Assembly: GCF_001640805.2 (NCBI RefSeq)
Contig: NC_066855.1
Span: 14,478,236-14,542,235 of the forward strand
Direction of reading: 5' to 3'
DNA: 64,000 nucleotides
From: Lates calcarifer
Lineage: Eukaryota; Chordata; Actinopteri; Centropomidae
Part shown: positions 50,801-61,285 of the stretch, in pieces
Position numbering within the stretch: the stretch's first letter is position 1
Layout: the number at the start of each line of letters is the position of its first letter
Position numbers and translations under genes: made by a program
Notes under the pieces: model-generated
What the model saw: the letters and a program-made list of their open reading frames with translations, nothing else
Told to the model about the DNA's origin: nothing
Database searches by the model: none

Positions 50801-53800
50801 GGTGCTATTGTTATGACCTGCACACCTCAGTCATTGCTCAGTGCCACAAACAGAGCTCCAAATCAAATGTACTGATGTGAAACAGAGAGAGTGGAGGTTC
50901 TGAAACCTTGCAAGACGTCTCCAGAGATAGACTGACACAGAGACTTCAGAGTACTTGTCTTACTTCCTATATCTGATATCTGCACTAGTGACACTAACTA
51001 AGTGTCAACATGAAGCTGTACCTGGAACATGAAGCTGTACCTGGACTTGGAAGTAGTAAACATGGTCCCTGTCCAGTGTAACATCATCTCCAACGTTGAT
51101 GAAGCAGAATATTATCTCCATCACACAGGCTGAAGCAACTGAACAAGTAGACCTGGAGAAGACAAGTACAACACTTGAAAAACTAATAATGAACAACAGT
51201 AGTACAAACTGTGTGGGAGAACACAACACTGTAAACAAAATATTAAAACCTTGACAATCACCCTTTGAGTGTCAATTAAATGTTTTAGTTGTAATTATTT
51301 CAAACAGTAATCTCAGCTCATACACTGTGGAGGGGGGACAGAATTAAATTTTATTTAACAAAACTACCATACTCATACCATACTTTTCATCTGCAACATA
51401 TCCTGAAAATATATCCCTGAGATACAAAATATCACAAGATGCTAAACCCCCATAATGAAAGAAAAGTAAAATGACTGGGAACAGACACAAAACTACACTG
51501 TCTAAAAAACAGACAAGAAATTATCAGATTCAAAACAACCACAGACAAAAAGCTGTCCAGACATGGATGTAAAACAGTCAGACATGCAAACTGTGTCTCT
51601 ACATACAAAATGACCACAAAGTGACAAAACCTGAGATGTAAAATGATGCAAACAGCCACAAAGTTATAATGAGACACTAAATATCTAGTCGTTTATTTTG
51701 AGTATTGGACTGCAAAATTCACTCCAGCACCTGGAGATCAAACCTATGACCTCAAAAATTCAGAGCAGCCGTTTTACTTCATGAACAGTGAAATCAAAAT
51801 TCTAAATTTGCTGACTCATGATTTTTATGATCTATGGAGTGTTGCCAGATTCTACGTGACTCTTGTGCCTGTCAGGATAAAGCCGACAAGGTGGGGGGCC
51901 TGGACAATTATAGGCCAATTGCATTAGCTAGTGTGGTATCTAAAGTCCTGGAGAGGGTTCTATTGGATCATCTATGTCAACACTTTGGAACCACAGACAA
52001 CCAGTTTGGCTTTAAAGCTAAGCGTCCAAATATATACAAGGCAAAACTCCTTGGTTTTAATAGGTTTTATTGATGCCTCTCACCTAGCACTAAGTATGGG
52101 GTAGAACATGATGTACTATGTAATGCTAAAAACAGCATGGTCAAGATATGTAGAACAAAAGATAAGGATCTCAACTTTACTGAATTTTATCTATCAGGGC
52201 AAGAGCTCAGTGTTTGTAATAAAATAAAATATCTGGGGCACTTTCTTACAGATGAAATGATGATCATATGTGTAGACAATACGTAAAATTATATGCTCAA
52301 GCTAATATGTTGGCAACAAAACTCTATACCTGTTCAGTCTATGTCAAGATATGTCTCTTTAGAGCATATTGCACTCCTCTCTATACTGCCCCCTTGTGGG
52401 CCAAGTATAACAAGGCGAACTTTCATAAACTAAGAAAGATGTAAACCGATGCTAAATGAACACAGATACAAAAAAGGTAACCATAAAGAGATACAAACAC
52501 AACCAGATGCTTAACTGCAACAAACTCAAATTAAAATGACCAAGATGATGCACAAAATTACTGAGACACAAAATGTCTGCAACTTGACCATAAAGAGATG
52601 CTAAATGACCACAAATGGTTGCAACCAGACTACCAGGGGATGCCCACGTTATTATTATCCGTCCACATTAGGGGAAACTGAACTCATGTCAGAGAGGCGT
52701 TAGTCACATAAACACACTCTTGACCACGCTATGAACACGACTGAAATGGAAATAAGCCCATAACATATCATTAAAAGAGAAGGCTAAGGTTAATGCTAAT
52801 GCTAATGATCGCTGCTAATTAGTTAGCTCGTTAGCCTTACCTTAGTGTAGGTGTGCTCGGTGTCCAGCCTCACTCGTGTTCGACGAAAACTGCTCCAAAG
52901 CTTGTTTTACCATCCATCCACGTGTTCAGTAATTAAGTTACTCAAAGTGCTAACAAACCAAAGCAAGAAACGAAGACTAGAACGTTGCTTTTACTTCAAA
53001 ACTTCCACTCGTTTTTCGACATGATTTCTCCGCCGCTCTGCTCTCCTCTCCTCTCTTCGTGGTCAATGACGACACACGCCAGCAAACGTCGACAGGCGAA
53101 CGCTGATTGGTCGGCCCACTCTACTCCGCCCAGCAGCCGCTTCTGATTGGTGGGAATAATTCTAAACTGGAGTTATACTAGTTTTTTTCAAACTAACTTT
53201 ATTCCTAAAACATGGAGGATGAGTACAGTGACAGTCAATGCTGTAGGCTACAAATGAGATTTCCTGTCCAAAACAGAATCACACCTCCTAAAGAAAGGAT
53301 GTTGTTAACCATCAGTTACTTACAGGAAGTGACAACAAAATATTGTTGAAAATAAAAACAAACAGTATTGAAATGTTGAATAAAATAATAAGGAAATTAA
53401 AATAAGGAATTGAGTAAATTATATTCAGCCAGTTTCCTTGCATATGCTCATACATTTTCTAAATGAAGAAAATAATTTTTTTAGTTAATTTGATTGGGGT
53501 AATTGTGGGATAGGGCTTTTTTTGTTGCTCGTGCACACACTCTTCACAGGCACTCTCGGGGCTGGTATTTCCATTCTGAATGTTCTTTTCTGTCTTCTCT
53601 TCAGACAGACTGCCACTCTCTGGGTTGGACATACCCCCTGATCAGCAGAAACATGAGCAAAGCAGGAGCCCCAGCCAAGTCCAAAAAACATCAGGTCTGC
53701 CACAGTTTAAAGACACTTCCACAGAGACAGACTCAGAGTTTATCCACGGTAAACCCTCACATCGTCAGGGCACCTCAACTACGATGGTCACAGAGACTCA

Positions 53801-55250
53801 TGCAGAGCGCTGTGGGCTACCATTTGTTGACCAGGAGGGTCTGTTATCAAAAAATTCAGAAGCTGGGAGTGAAGATAATGACAGTGATAGAGAACTAAGT
53901 GAGAAATGGCTTAGATCAACCAAAAGAAGAACATTTCACAGACTGAGACAGAGTCAAGGTGAAAACTGTTGCAAAATGTGCGGGAGGTCTTTCCATGAAG
54001 GTGCTGGTGGGAAGCAACTGAAAAAACACACAAGGAAAATTGCTGCAAGAGACAAGAGCCAAACTACAGGACAGAGCTGTTGCAGAGTGTGTGGGAAGTT
54101 TTTCCAGTACAAACGCTCTTTTCTGAAACACGTACTCAAGCATGAGCACAGCACAGATCTGTGTGGAGTCTGCGGAAAACATCTGGACTCTGAGGAGAGC
54201 CTGAAGAGGCATTTACAAACACACAACGAAGAAAACAGCTGCAGGGATCAAACAGACAGATCTGACAGACAGTCAGAGGGAGAGTGCTCTAATGCTGAGA
54301 GTAAAATGGGTGACAGTGATGAGGAGTGGAGGGAAAGTGACAGAACTGACAGTGACGATGGAGACAGTGATAAAGATGAGACCAAAGAGGGACCTTGTAT
54401 GCGAAAGATTAAAACAAAAATACAAACATCAAACAAACCTAAGAGACCTAAGAACAAAGACTGTAAAGATTTATCTCACATGAAATACAACTGTAAAGTG
54501 TGTGGCAGGAATTTCTGCTACAGAGCTTCTTTTTTGAAGCATGTGCAGGAAGACGAGAGGGATACAGAGGTTTGTGGCGTCTGTGGGAAACATTTTGAGA
54601 CTGAGGAGAGCTTGAGGCTTCACTTGCAAACTTACATCAGAACAAATGACTGTGAAGTCTGTGGCAAACGTTTTGACGGACACAAACAACTGGAGATGCA
54701 CATGAGAACCCACACAGGAGAGAAACCGTACATCTGCAGCGTCTGTGGCAAGGCCTTTGCTCAAAACGGAAATCTGATGGGACACATGAGGGTTCACACA
54801 GGGGAGAAGCCGTATGTTTGCAGCGTGTGTGGTCAGAGCTTCAGCTTTAAAGAGTACATGATGGCTCACATGAGGATCCACACCGGGGAGAAGCCGTTTC
54901 TCTGCAGCGTCTGCGGGAAAGGATTCAGACAGAGGGGGACCCTGAAGACGCACATGATGATCCACACAGGAGAGTCCACACACCGATGCAGCATCTGTGA
55001 CAAGAAGTTCTACAAGAGCGGGGCGCTGAAGATCCACATGAGGTCCCACACGGGAGAGAAACCGTATCTGTGTAACGTCTGCGGGAAAAGCTTCACCGCG
55101 GGCAGCTCACTCAGCAAACACATGAGCGTCCACGAGGGGGAGCGCATGCACTGCTGCAGCGTCTGCGGCAAAGGATTCCTGAGGAAAGAGGATCTGAAAA
55201 AACACAGTCAGACTCACAGGGATGAATCCACTCAGCTGACAAGTCTATAA
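40740..55250 (+). CDS. C2H2 zinc-finger protein, three coding exons around a 12.5-kb intron
   Basis: Probable nuclear DNA-binding regulator. Exons: 40740-40842, 41003-41149, 53605-55250; 631 residues. Exon 1 ([20 protein letters not shown]) and exon 2 ([20 protein letters not shown]) have the helical N-terminal region common to a large teleost zinc-finger family. Exon 2 ends in phase 1 and joins the finger exon in frame (ITT-DRLPL). The finger exon has an acidic/serine-rich stretch, then about twelve C2H2 units. Nine look intact, seven of them in a C-terminal run with TGEKP-type linkers. Three have lost a zinc ligand: CKMCGRSF near the start, CKVCGRNF...HVQED, and [12 protein letters not shown]...HLQTY. 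I cannot name an orthologue. An exon-like segment at 44057-44121 joins exon 2 in frame but leaves the fingers out of frame. AATAAA at 55939-55944 is a likely poly(A) signal. Confidence 0.82.
41391..41515. repeat. dispersed repeat, diverged copy
   Basis: Diverged copy of the segment at 38609-38725 (gtaacattagcatatgggaa; cgttactacaaactacagat), in the first large intron of the zinc-finger gene. Confidence 0.6.
42322..42676 (+). repeat. left arm of intronic inverted duplication: promoter-like block plus noncoding exon
   Basis: GC-rich block with two CCAAT boxes in the form ccaatcag, followed by an exon-like segment ending cgcaaag before gtaaggctaacg at 42630. It is inverted and roughly 85-90% similar to 52782-53152 by eye. 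The block looks like a TATA-less promoter with a first exon reading rightward. Confidence 0.7.
42880..43190. repeat. dispersed repeat with TTTGTCTCTTTGTG-type units
   Basis: Degenerate units built on gtcattttgtctctttgtgg. Related units in the opposite orientation occur at 49850-50060, 51460-51680 and 52440-52640. A shared flank (ctcttcatctgcaa) ties 43160 to 49876. Confidence 0.45.
44057..44121 (+). other. exon-like segment paralogous to minus-strand 51041-51152
   Basis: Lies between tttcttccag and gtatgt, reading [16 protein letters not shown]. The minus strand at 51152 has the related GLLVQLLQP followed by a stop. It follows the promoter-like block at 42.3 kb in the same order as its counterpart in the opposite arm, so it is probably exon 2 of the duplicated unit. 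Confidence 0.45.
44960..46433 (-). mobile_element. Tc1-like DNA transposon, inactivated copy
   Basis: The ends carry inverted repeats around ctgcattaatttgtcat; the right end finishes ttcttgccactg before TA, while the left tip is missing. The minus strand encodes a DD34E transposase in two blocks: 45561-45800 ([11 protein letters not shown]) and 45193-45519 ([23 protein letters not shown]). A stop after KKQP near 45813 and a frame change between the blocks make it nonfunctional. Flanked by TA at the right end. Confidence 0.9.
46434..47580. other. intronic sequence, nothing firm
   Basis: AT-rich sequence between the transposon and the AT array. A possible short noncoding exon lies near 46966-47026, between ctccacag and gtcagtg. 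No coding sequence supported. Confidence 0.3.
47588..48430. repeat. 840-bp AT array of palindromic ATATATCTAAAATATAT units
   Basis: Begins with AAATA repeats, then alternates (TA)n tracts with TCTAAA and TTTAGA in both orientations, ending in (TTTA)n and (TGTA)n. Every sub-block is self-complementary. It lies near the middle of the intronic inverted duplication. Confidence 0.95.
48490..53050 (-). ncRNA. candidate spliced minus-strand transcript from the right arm of the inverted duplication
   Basis: Starting at the CCAAT-box block near 53.1 kb, consistent splice signals outline a first exon ending about 52846 (ctaag before gtaaggctaacg). Further exons are 51041-51152, 49413-49474, 49062-49100 and a last one from 48537 downward. 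Open frames are short: 48 codons from an ATG at 51121 and 35 codons from an ATG in the 49.4-kb exon ([16 protein letters not shown]). It may be a long noncoding RNA or the decayed copy of a coding gene. Inferred from splice signals only. Confidence 0.35.
51834..52400 (+). mobile_element. non-LTR retrotransposon (LINE) fragment
   Basis: Encodes reverse-transcriptase pieces: [20 protein letters not shown] and then, after a deletion and frame changes, [13 protein letters not shown] and [15 protein letters not shown]. Truncated at both ends and inactive. Confidence 0.8.
52782..53152 (-). repeat. right arm of intronic inverted duplication: promoter-like block plus noncoding exon
   Basis: On the minus strand it has two CCAAT boxes (accaatcag), a GC-rich segment (tggcgtgtgtcgtcattgac), a short uORF (MSKNEWKF), then the exon-like segment ending before gtaaggctaacgagctaac. 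It faces the left arm at 42322-42676. Confidence 0.7.
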
Positions 55251-56140
55251 TGCTGAACTGGTGCTGCTCCTGTTTAAAAAAAGAATAGAACATACTTATT
55301 TGCTTTATTTCTGAAACAGACAGAAAATTGATCAGCAACTATTGATAGTTGTTTTTTGTTGTGTTTTGGACTGCTGATCTTACAAAACAAGACTTTTAAA
55401 GATACTAAGCTTTAAGAAATATGCATTTTCTACTATCTTCTGATATAAATTATGGTGTACTTATTGTTTTGTTTTTTTTAATATAGCTATTACACTATCA
55501 ATCTTGATTTTTTTGTGATGGTTGATTATTCTCTTCACATTTCATCCAATTAATCAAAAGTCTTTGTTACATGTTTTCATGATTTGAGGCTGGAATTTTC
55601 TTGACTTCAGTGCATTTAAGCGTATCATCGTTTTCTGTTGCATTTAATAACCTATATACTGTTTATCATATCAAATATTACGGGTGAAAAAACTAATCTA
55701 AAGTAACATATGCACGTGTCTTTGATCATTTATTAAAATTATTATATTGACCAATTGTCTTTGAGGAAGAGATGTTACACTAAAATATTTGTTTTAAGGC
55801 AATGTTTTTTCTTCTCTTCCTTGACTTATAAAAAGAGAAATATTAAAAAAAAACAAGTTTGTATAATGTCACAGTTCAAAGTTTAGATATAGTTTCACTG
55901 CTTTTATTATACTTTTATTTTCCATGAAATGGTGCTATAATAAATTGTTTGAAATCATAGATAAGTGCAGGATTTTTTTTTTTGTAATTTTACAAAATGA
56001 GTATACATGTGATCCGTCACTTATCACCTTTCAGTGCTTGCGGCCTCAGATTCAGCAAATATGCAGTTTGTCCTGGTTGAAACCATGAAAACTGCAAAAC
56101 TGAAATAACAGGGAGAAAGTAGACTGACGCACAGATGTTC
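55251..56140 (+). other. 3' UTR of the zinc-finger gene and intergenic sequence
   Basis: AT-rich and noncoding. AATAAA at 55939-55944 probably ends the zinc-finger transcript. The convergent ankyrin transcript ends somewhere after this on the other strand. Confidence 0.5.
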
Positions 56141-57716
56141 AGTTTAAACACAATTTATTTTTCTGCTTAAATAATTACTTGGATCATCCAGTGTAGGCTA
56201 TGTTGGTTCGTCATACATGTTGTTGGTACCAGATTTATCATCAACAATGGATGCTTAGGGTGGTTTTGTATGAAAAAAGAAAGATGAAAAAACACAAAAA
56301 ACAAAACAGATTTAGACAGGAACAGAAAATCTGATTTTTAACATGTGATCAATACTGTGATTTATTTTAGTGATTTTAGCCATTAGTAAAAAGGACCAGA
56401 TGTGGGTGACGGGGATAAAAATTAGATCCTCTGTTCTAATGTAAATACAACCAATTAAATAAAGATAAAAATCATCAAACTGTCCGAAATAAAAACAGTC
56501 CCCTTTTTAAAACCACAGCAGACTTAAAAGCCTAAACTTACACTTGTAGTATGCATGATTGATGTACAGATAGACAAGTTTTATTTGATGTTTTACACAC
56601 ACACACGCACACACACACAAGGCTGCTAGCAGGTTGGAGATAATGCAATGTGCCGGTCTGCAGGATACATTCAGGGATATTCAATACTGCCCTGAAGCGT
56701 AAGGATGAAACTCTCCTATCTCGTCACTTGAGTGTGGAGTGTGTGTTTTGTAAAAAATAAAAACAGTAATAGATGACAGATGGCTGGGTTATTATGAGTG
56801 CTCACACAGACAGAAGTACCATCAAACCCTCTCTAATTGTATTACAGTGCTTTGAATTAGGAGAAGTAAAAGAAAAAGCAAAAGTTAAAATAAAGTGACG
56901 TCACATGCAGCAAAGTATCATTTCTCTGAAGACAATGTTCCACAGACAGAGCGGAAGTAGCTGTTGGCTTTAAAGAAACGCCCTTTGTTTAAAATCAAGC
57001 AGTGTTTTTTTCCCTCTCCATTCGTTTCTCAATTACATACAGCTGTTTTTGTTCCTTTTTTAATATTCATTTGGGAAGAGCATGTCAGGTCACACACTCA
57101 AGGCTGCTCAAACAGTGTCGACCTCTCAATACAAATGCACCGACCCTGCAAAGCTTCATCAACTCAAATCAGTGCATAAACAATCTGTGAAGCTACTGAT
57201 TTTTTTTTTTAGATTTTTATACAGTGTCATTTATATACAACAAAATCACCCATTTACTATTATATTTCATTTTTTTTAAAAAAACAGAACCACATAGTAC
57301 ACCCCAATACTGTGGGTCCAGGAGGAAAAAATAGACCATATAAGGCGAGTGTCTGAGAGAGAGTGAGTCACAAGTCTGTCTTTCCTGTCAGCAGTTTTGC
57401 TTTTTTTCCCGTTTGCGTCGTCTTTGGTCACAGACGCCTTTCGTTCGTCAAAGATAAAAGTTAAGTTTCAGCTCACGTCCATGCGTGTCCTTCTGTGTTT
57501 TTTCTGACAAGTGAGTGAGTTTGGTGACATGCTCATGCGAAATCAGAAAAGAAAAGTAACTTGTTTTGCGTCGTCTCGCTGAAAACCATGCGTTGTTAAG
57601 CGAAAGCTTCAGACATGTTCTAGTTGACTGACGAGGCTTCTTCGTTTTCAGGGGCTCCAGTCCGTTTTTCCTCCCAGGGTGTGTGTGTGTGGTGTCGCAG
57701 GTGGACGTCTGTGGAC
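56141..57716 (-). other. probable 3' UTR exon of the ankyrin gene
   Basis: On the minus strand an acceptor (tttaccctctag) ends at 57717 and opens a noncoding exon beginning GTCCACAGACG. The coding exon upstream has a donor 24 bases after its stop, so the 3' UTR is spliced. The end point is uncertain: TTTATT, the complement of AATAAA, occurs near 56157, 56362 and 56580. A short CA tract lies at 56597-56620. Confidence 0.4.
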
Positions 57717-57804
57717 CTAGAGGGTAAAAAGATAACAAACTGAGTAAGATGCTTTTTGTTTAACAAGAAACATTGCAATATGTTGCACTGACAAAAACAG
57801 TATT

Positions 57805-57999
57805 TTACCAAGCAGAGCACGAGAGTTGCTGGAATACAGCTGCCTCCATCTGTTTAGTTAGTTTGTGTTACTGTGTAACATTCAGTGGTGGAAGAAGTAT
57901 TCAGATCCATTACATAAGTAAAAGTACCACACAATAACATAAACTAACAGATGGAGGCAGCGACATTCCAGCAGCTCCTGTGTTCTGCTCAGATAAATC
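57805..57999. repeat. imperfect hairpin around a CAGTGGTGG element end
   Basis: The segment gttgctggaatacagctgcctccatctgttt (from 57823) is repeated in reverse at 57952-57990. The loop (57883-57935) is the left end of the hAT-like MITE also seen at 29854. Confidence 0.7.
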
Positions 58000-58316
58000 A
58001 CTGTTTTTGTCGATAGAGTCATGTAGTGTTAAGAGTGATGTGTCTGGTTAAACAAAAAGGCTCTTATTCTGTAATACAAAGGTCTATCTCCTAACTATAA
58101 TGTTGTCAGACACTTCTAATAACAATCTGAACCTCACTGGCAAAAACAAACACTTCAGTGGACCTACTTTGACATGAACAAATGCCCTATTCCTGTCAAT
58201 CATTTATACCCCAAACATGGGAAATGAATTCTTAGATTAATATCTCTTGACTTCATTTATTTATAACAATCAAAACGTTAGTAGCCTCTTACCAGGTTCA
58301 GTTTAGAACTCCACTG

Positions 58317-61189
58317 TTATGACTGACTCTTCTTCCCTTGTTTCTTGTTGGTGCTATCTCCAGGCTTAAGAGAGAGAGATTGTGAGGAGCAGGGAGGTTC
58401 ATCCAGAGACAGAAAAACAAAGAGGTAAAAAGAGACAGAAAGAAGTAAAAAAAAAAGAAAAAAAAGTTAGTGTTGTGCTCAGTCTAAATATGACCCATGT
58501 GTGTTAATGAACACAGTTCAGCTCAACTACTGTACATCAGGAGATCACAGACAGCATGCTGCAAGAGAGATGAATTTAAAGAGAAGGAAGAAAGATGTTT
58601 AAAAATACTACTTTACTACATTTGCAAACACAATCACACATGCCTGCATCAATACATGTTAAAAGACAGAAAAAGAGAAGTATTCATTGTTTCTATATTA
58701 GTTGAAACACTTGTAATATTAGTGGTTCTCAAGCCCAAACAGCGAGCTAAAAAGGCACAGAACCTGCTGGTTGGTGTTGTAACACTAAGTACTAGTGATG
58801 CACTGCAGTGCAGAGGAAACACACAGCACAATACAACCACTGCAAACCGCAAAACAACAAACCAGGCCTCAGTAATGACCCTGATACACCGTTACACAGC
58901 ACTTCACAAACTGCAATCCATCTATTCACACTAGCATAGCAGGAAACAGCTGAGACAAATGCTAAAATCAGACTACACTATGTGAGCTTGTGTGATCCTA
59001 GGAATATAATTACTGGTGGGTAAGCACAGTTTGCCATTTTACCCCATGTAGTGTTTCATAGTGTTGGATACTTCAGAAAGCTGTAACAGAGAGACTTTTT
59101 GCCTTTTCATGCTAAAAGTGGCTAAAAGCTGTGCATGGAGTGTTAATCCTGTGAGTGGAAATGACAGATTCTTTCACATGACTCTGAGTGAATTCGATCA
59201 CAGTTACAGCTTCATGCAGGTGAAACTGGGCCATGATGCTCAGCTGACTCAGATAGACGGTTGGTTTTAACGCCAACCTCAGTTTTCCCTCTCTGGGCCT
59301 CCTCTCCGGACTTCTCAGCCTTGTGGCCCTGACGGGAGCGTTTCCCTCTCTTCTTGCCCTTCCCCCCCGTGGCTCCTCCTCCCCCTCCTCCTGTTCCTGC
59401 TGCTGCTGCTGCTGATGAAGCAGCATCTGCTCCACCTGTTGCTACACCACCACCACCACCAACACCAGCTCCTTCTTCTGTAAGCGTTTCGCCTTCACTC
59501 TCCCTCCTTTCCTCTGAGTTGTGCATGCGGCGCACCACCTTTCTGATCACCTGTAGGGGGCAGAAGCATGTCAGCGAGGGGAGGAGGAGGAGGAGGAGGA
59601 GGGATGAAGCAAGAAAGCATTTAGTGAGGAGAAATAGTGGAAAGAAGGGTGACGAAGGCACATAGGAGTGTGTGTGTGGAGTGCGTATGAGATAGGAACA
59701 GGTGATGGCAGAGGGTGAGGACGGTTACTTTTCTGGTGACCAGATTCCCGTCTTCATCTGTGAACTGCTCCTCCGTCACAGACTCTCCAGGAATGTTTCT
59801 GGCCTCCTCTCCCTGGGGTGAAGGTTTTAATATGAACAGAAGGATGAGAGGTGGGTGGGGAGGGTGAAGGGGTAAAGGTAGAGGTTGAGATTATTATTCA
59901 AAAAATACAGTAACTTCTCTTAACAGACATCAGCCTGCCTGCCACAGCTGCTGGGTTTCCCTCTATTAAAATCAAGAATAAAGATTTGAAAACCGCACTG
60001 CAGAACTACTCTGATGTGACAGGTGCAAAACCAGCACTAATGGTAATGAAGACTGAGGCAGTTCAAGTTTTTTTATGTGCAGTTTCATTGTTACAAAATG
60101 CTGAGACGGACAAAAACATGCCCTAAAACTTGATACCCTTTCTGTAAAATGTTTATGCTATTTTTTAATACAGCCAATATTTAGCATTTTGGCAGGGTAT
60201 GACTACGACACTTTGGAAAACCCAGCTGATGCTAGTACAGTACAGTAACATTTTGATTAATATAGTTTTGCAACCAAAACTTCAAAACACAAGCCTGTAG
60301 TGTCAGAGACAAAACGCCATATTGTTTCACACGCTAGAGTGATGTGAAGTTAATTATTCACATTCATGTCAGTAGCTGTTTGTTCTTCGCAGAATCCAAC
60401 AACTTCAGGAGGATGTGTCCAGAAGAAACCAAAATTTACAACATCAACCAAAAAAGCTTCAAACTTTCAACAGCAAACTTTGCCATGATCATGACTTTCA
60501 AACCTGCTGTGCACAGTAAAGATTCAACAACACTAAAGACCATATACATGTATTACCACACTGTCAGCTGAAAAATGAGGCTCCATTTACACAGAGACAG
60601 AGCATCTACATTGTAGAGCTGCAACAAATGCCACAATTCTCTGGTTCCAGTTACTCTGATGTGTAAATATTTTCTGGTTTCTCTGGTCTTCCATGATTGT
60701 AAGCTGAATACAAGACATCACTGTGGCTTCTGTGGAACTGGGAGGGATATTTTATTTCTATAGTTGAAGCAGAAAAAGCTAAAAAAATGTTATTGGTTAA
60801 GCATCTACATGATTCTTTTATCCAGTCGGAGTTAAGAATGAGCAAACGTTTCTGGGGCTCAGGATAATTTTTGCCAGGATACATGGACAAATTAACTGCT
60901 GTGGGAGGAAAACAATAAAACATTTAAAATGAGGGCCATTTAAACGTACGTCCTCTATGCATCAGACTGTGGGTTAAACATCTGTCGGCTGATTTTCTGC
61001 TCCTGTGGAAATCCAGCCTCAGAATTATGCTCACAAATGGAATTATAATAACAATATAGCAGCACAACTAATACTCCACCAGCCAGGCAGCAATGCCAAA
61101 CACCAAACAGCAGGGCAGGTCATGTAGTGGCTCACACCAACAGACAGTGAGTAGCACTTCATGCTACAGCAAGGCTAAACATCCACTCT

Positions 61190-61285
<96 letters not shown>

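Noticed and set aside
59212..59277. ankyrin reading frame continuing past 59278 to a stop at 59212
   Set aside because: A phase-0 donor at 59277 joins a downstream exon with a KKSQS ending typical of ankyrins, so the spliced form is preferred. The extension remains possible as an isoform.
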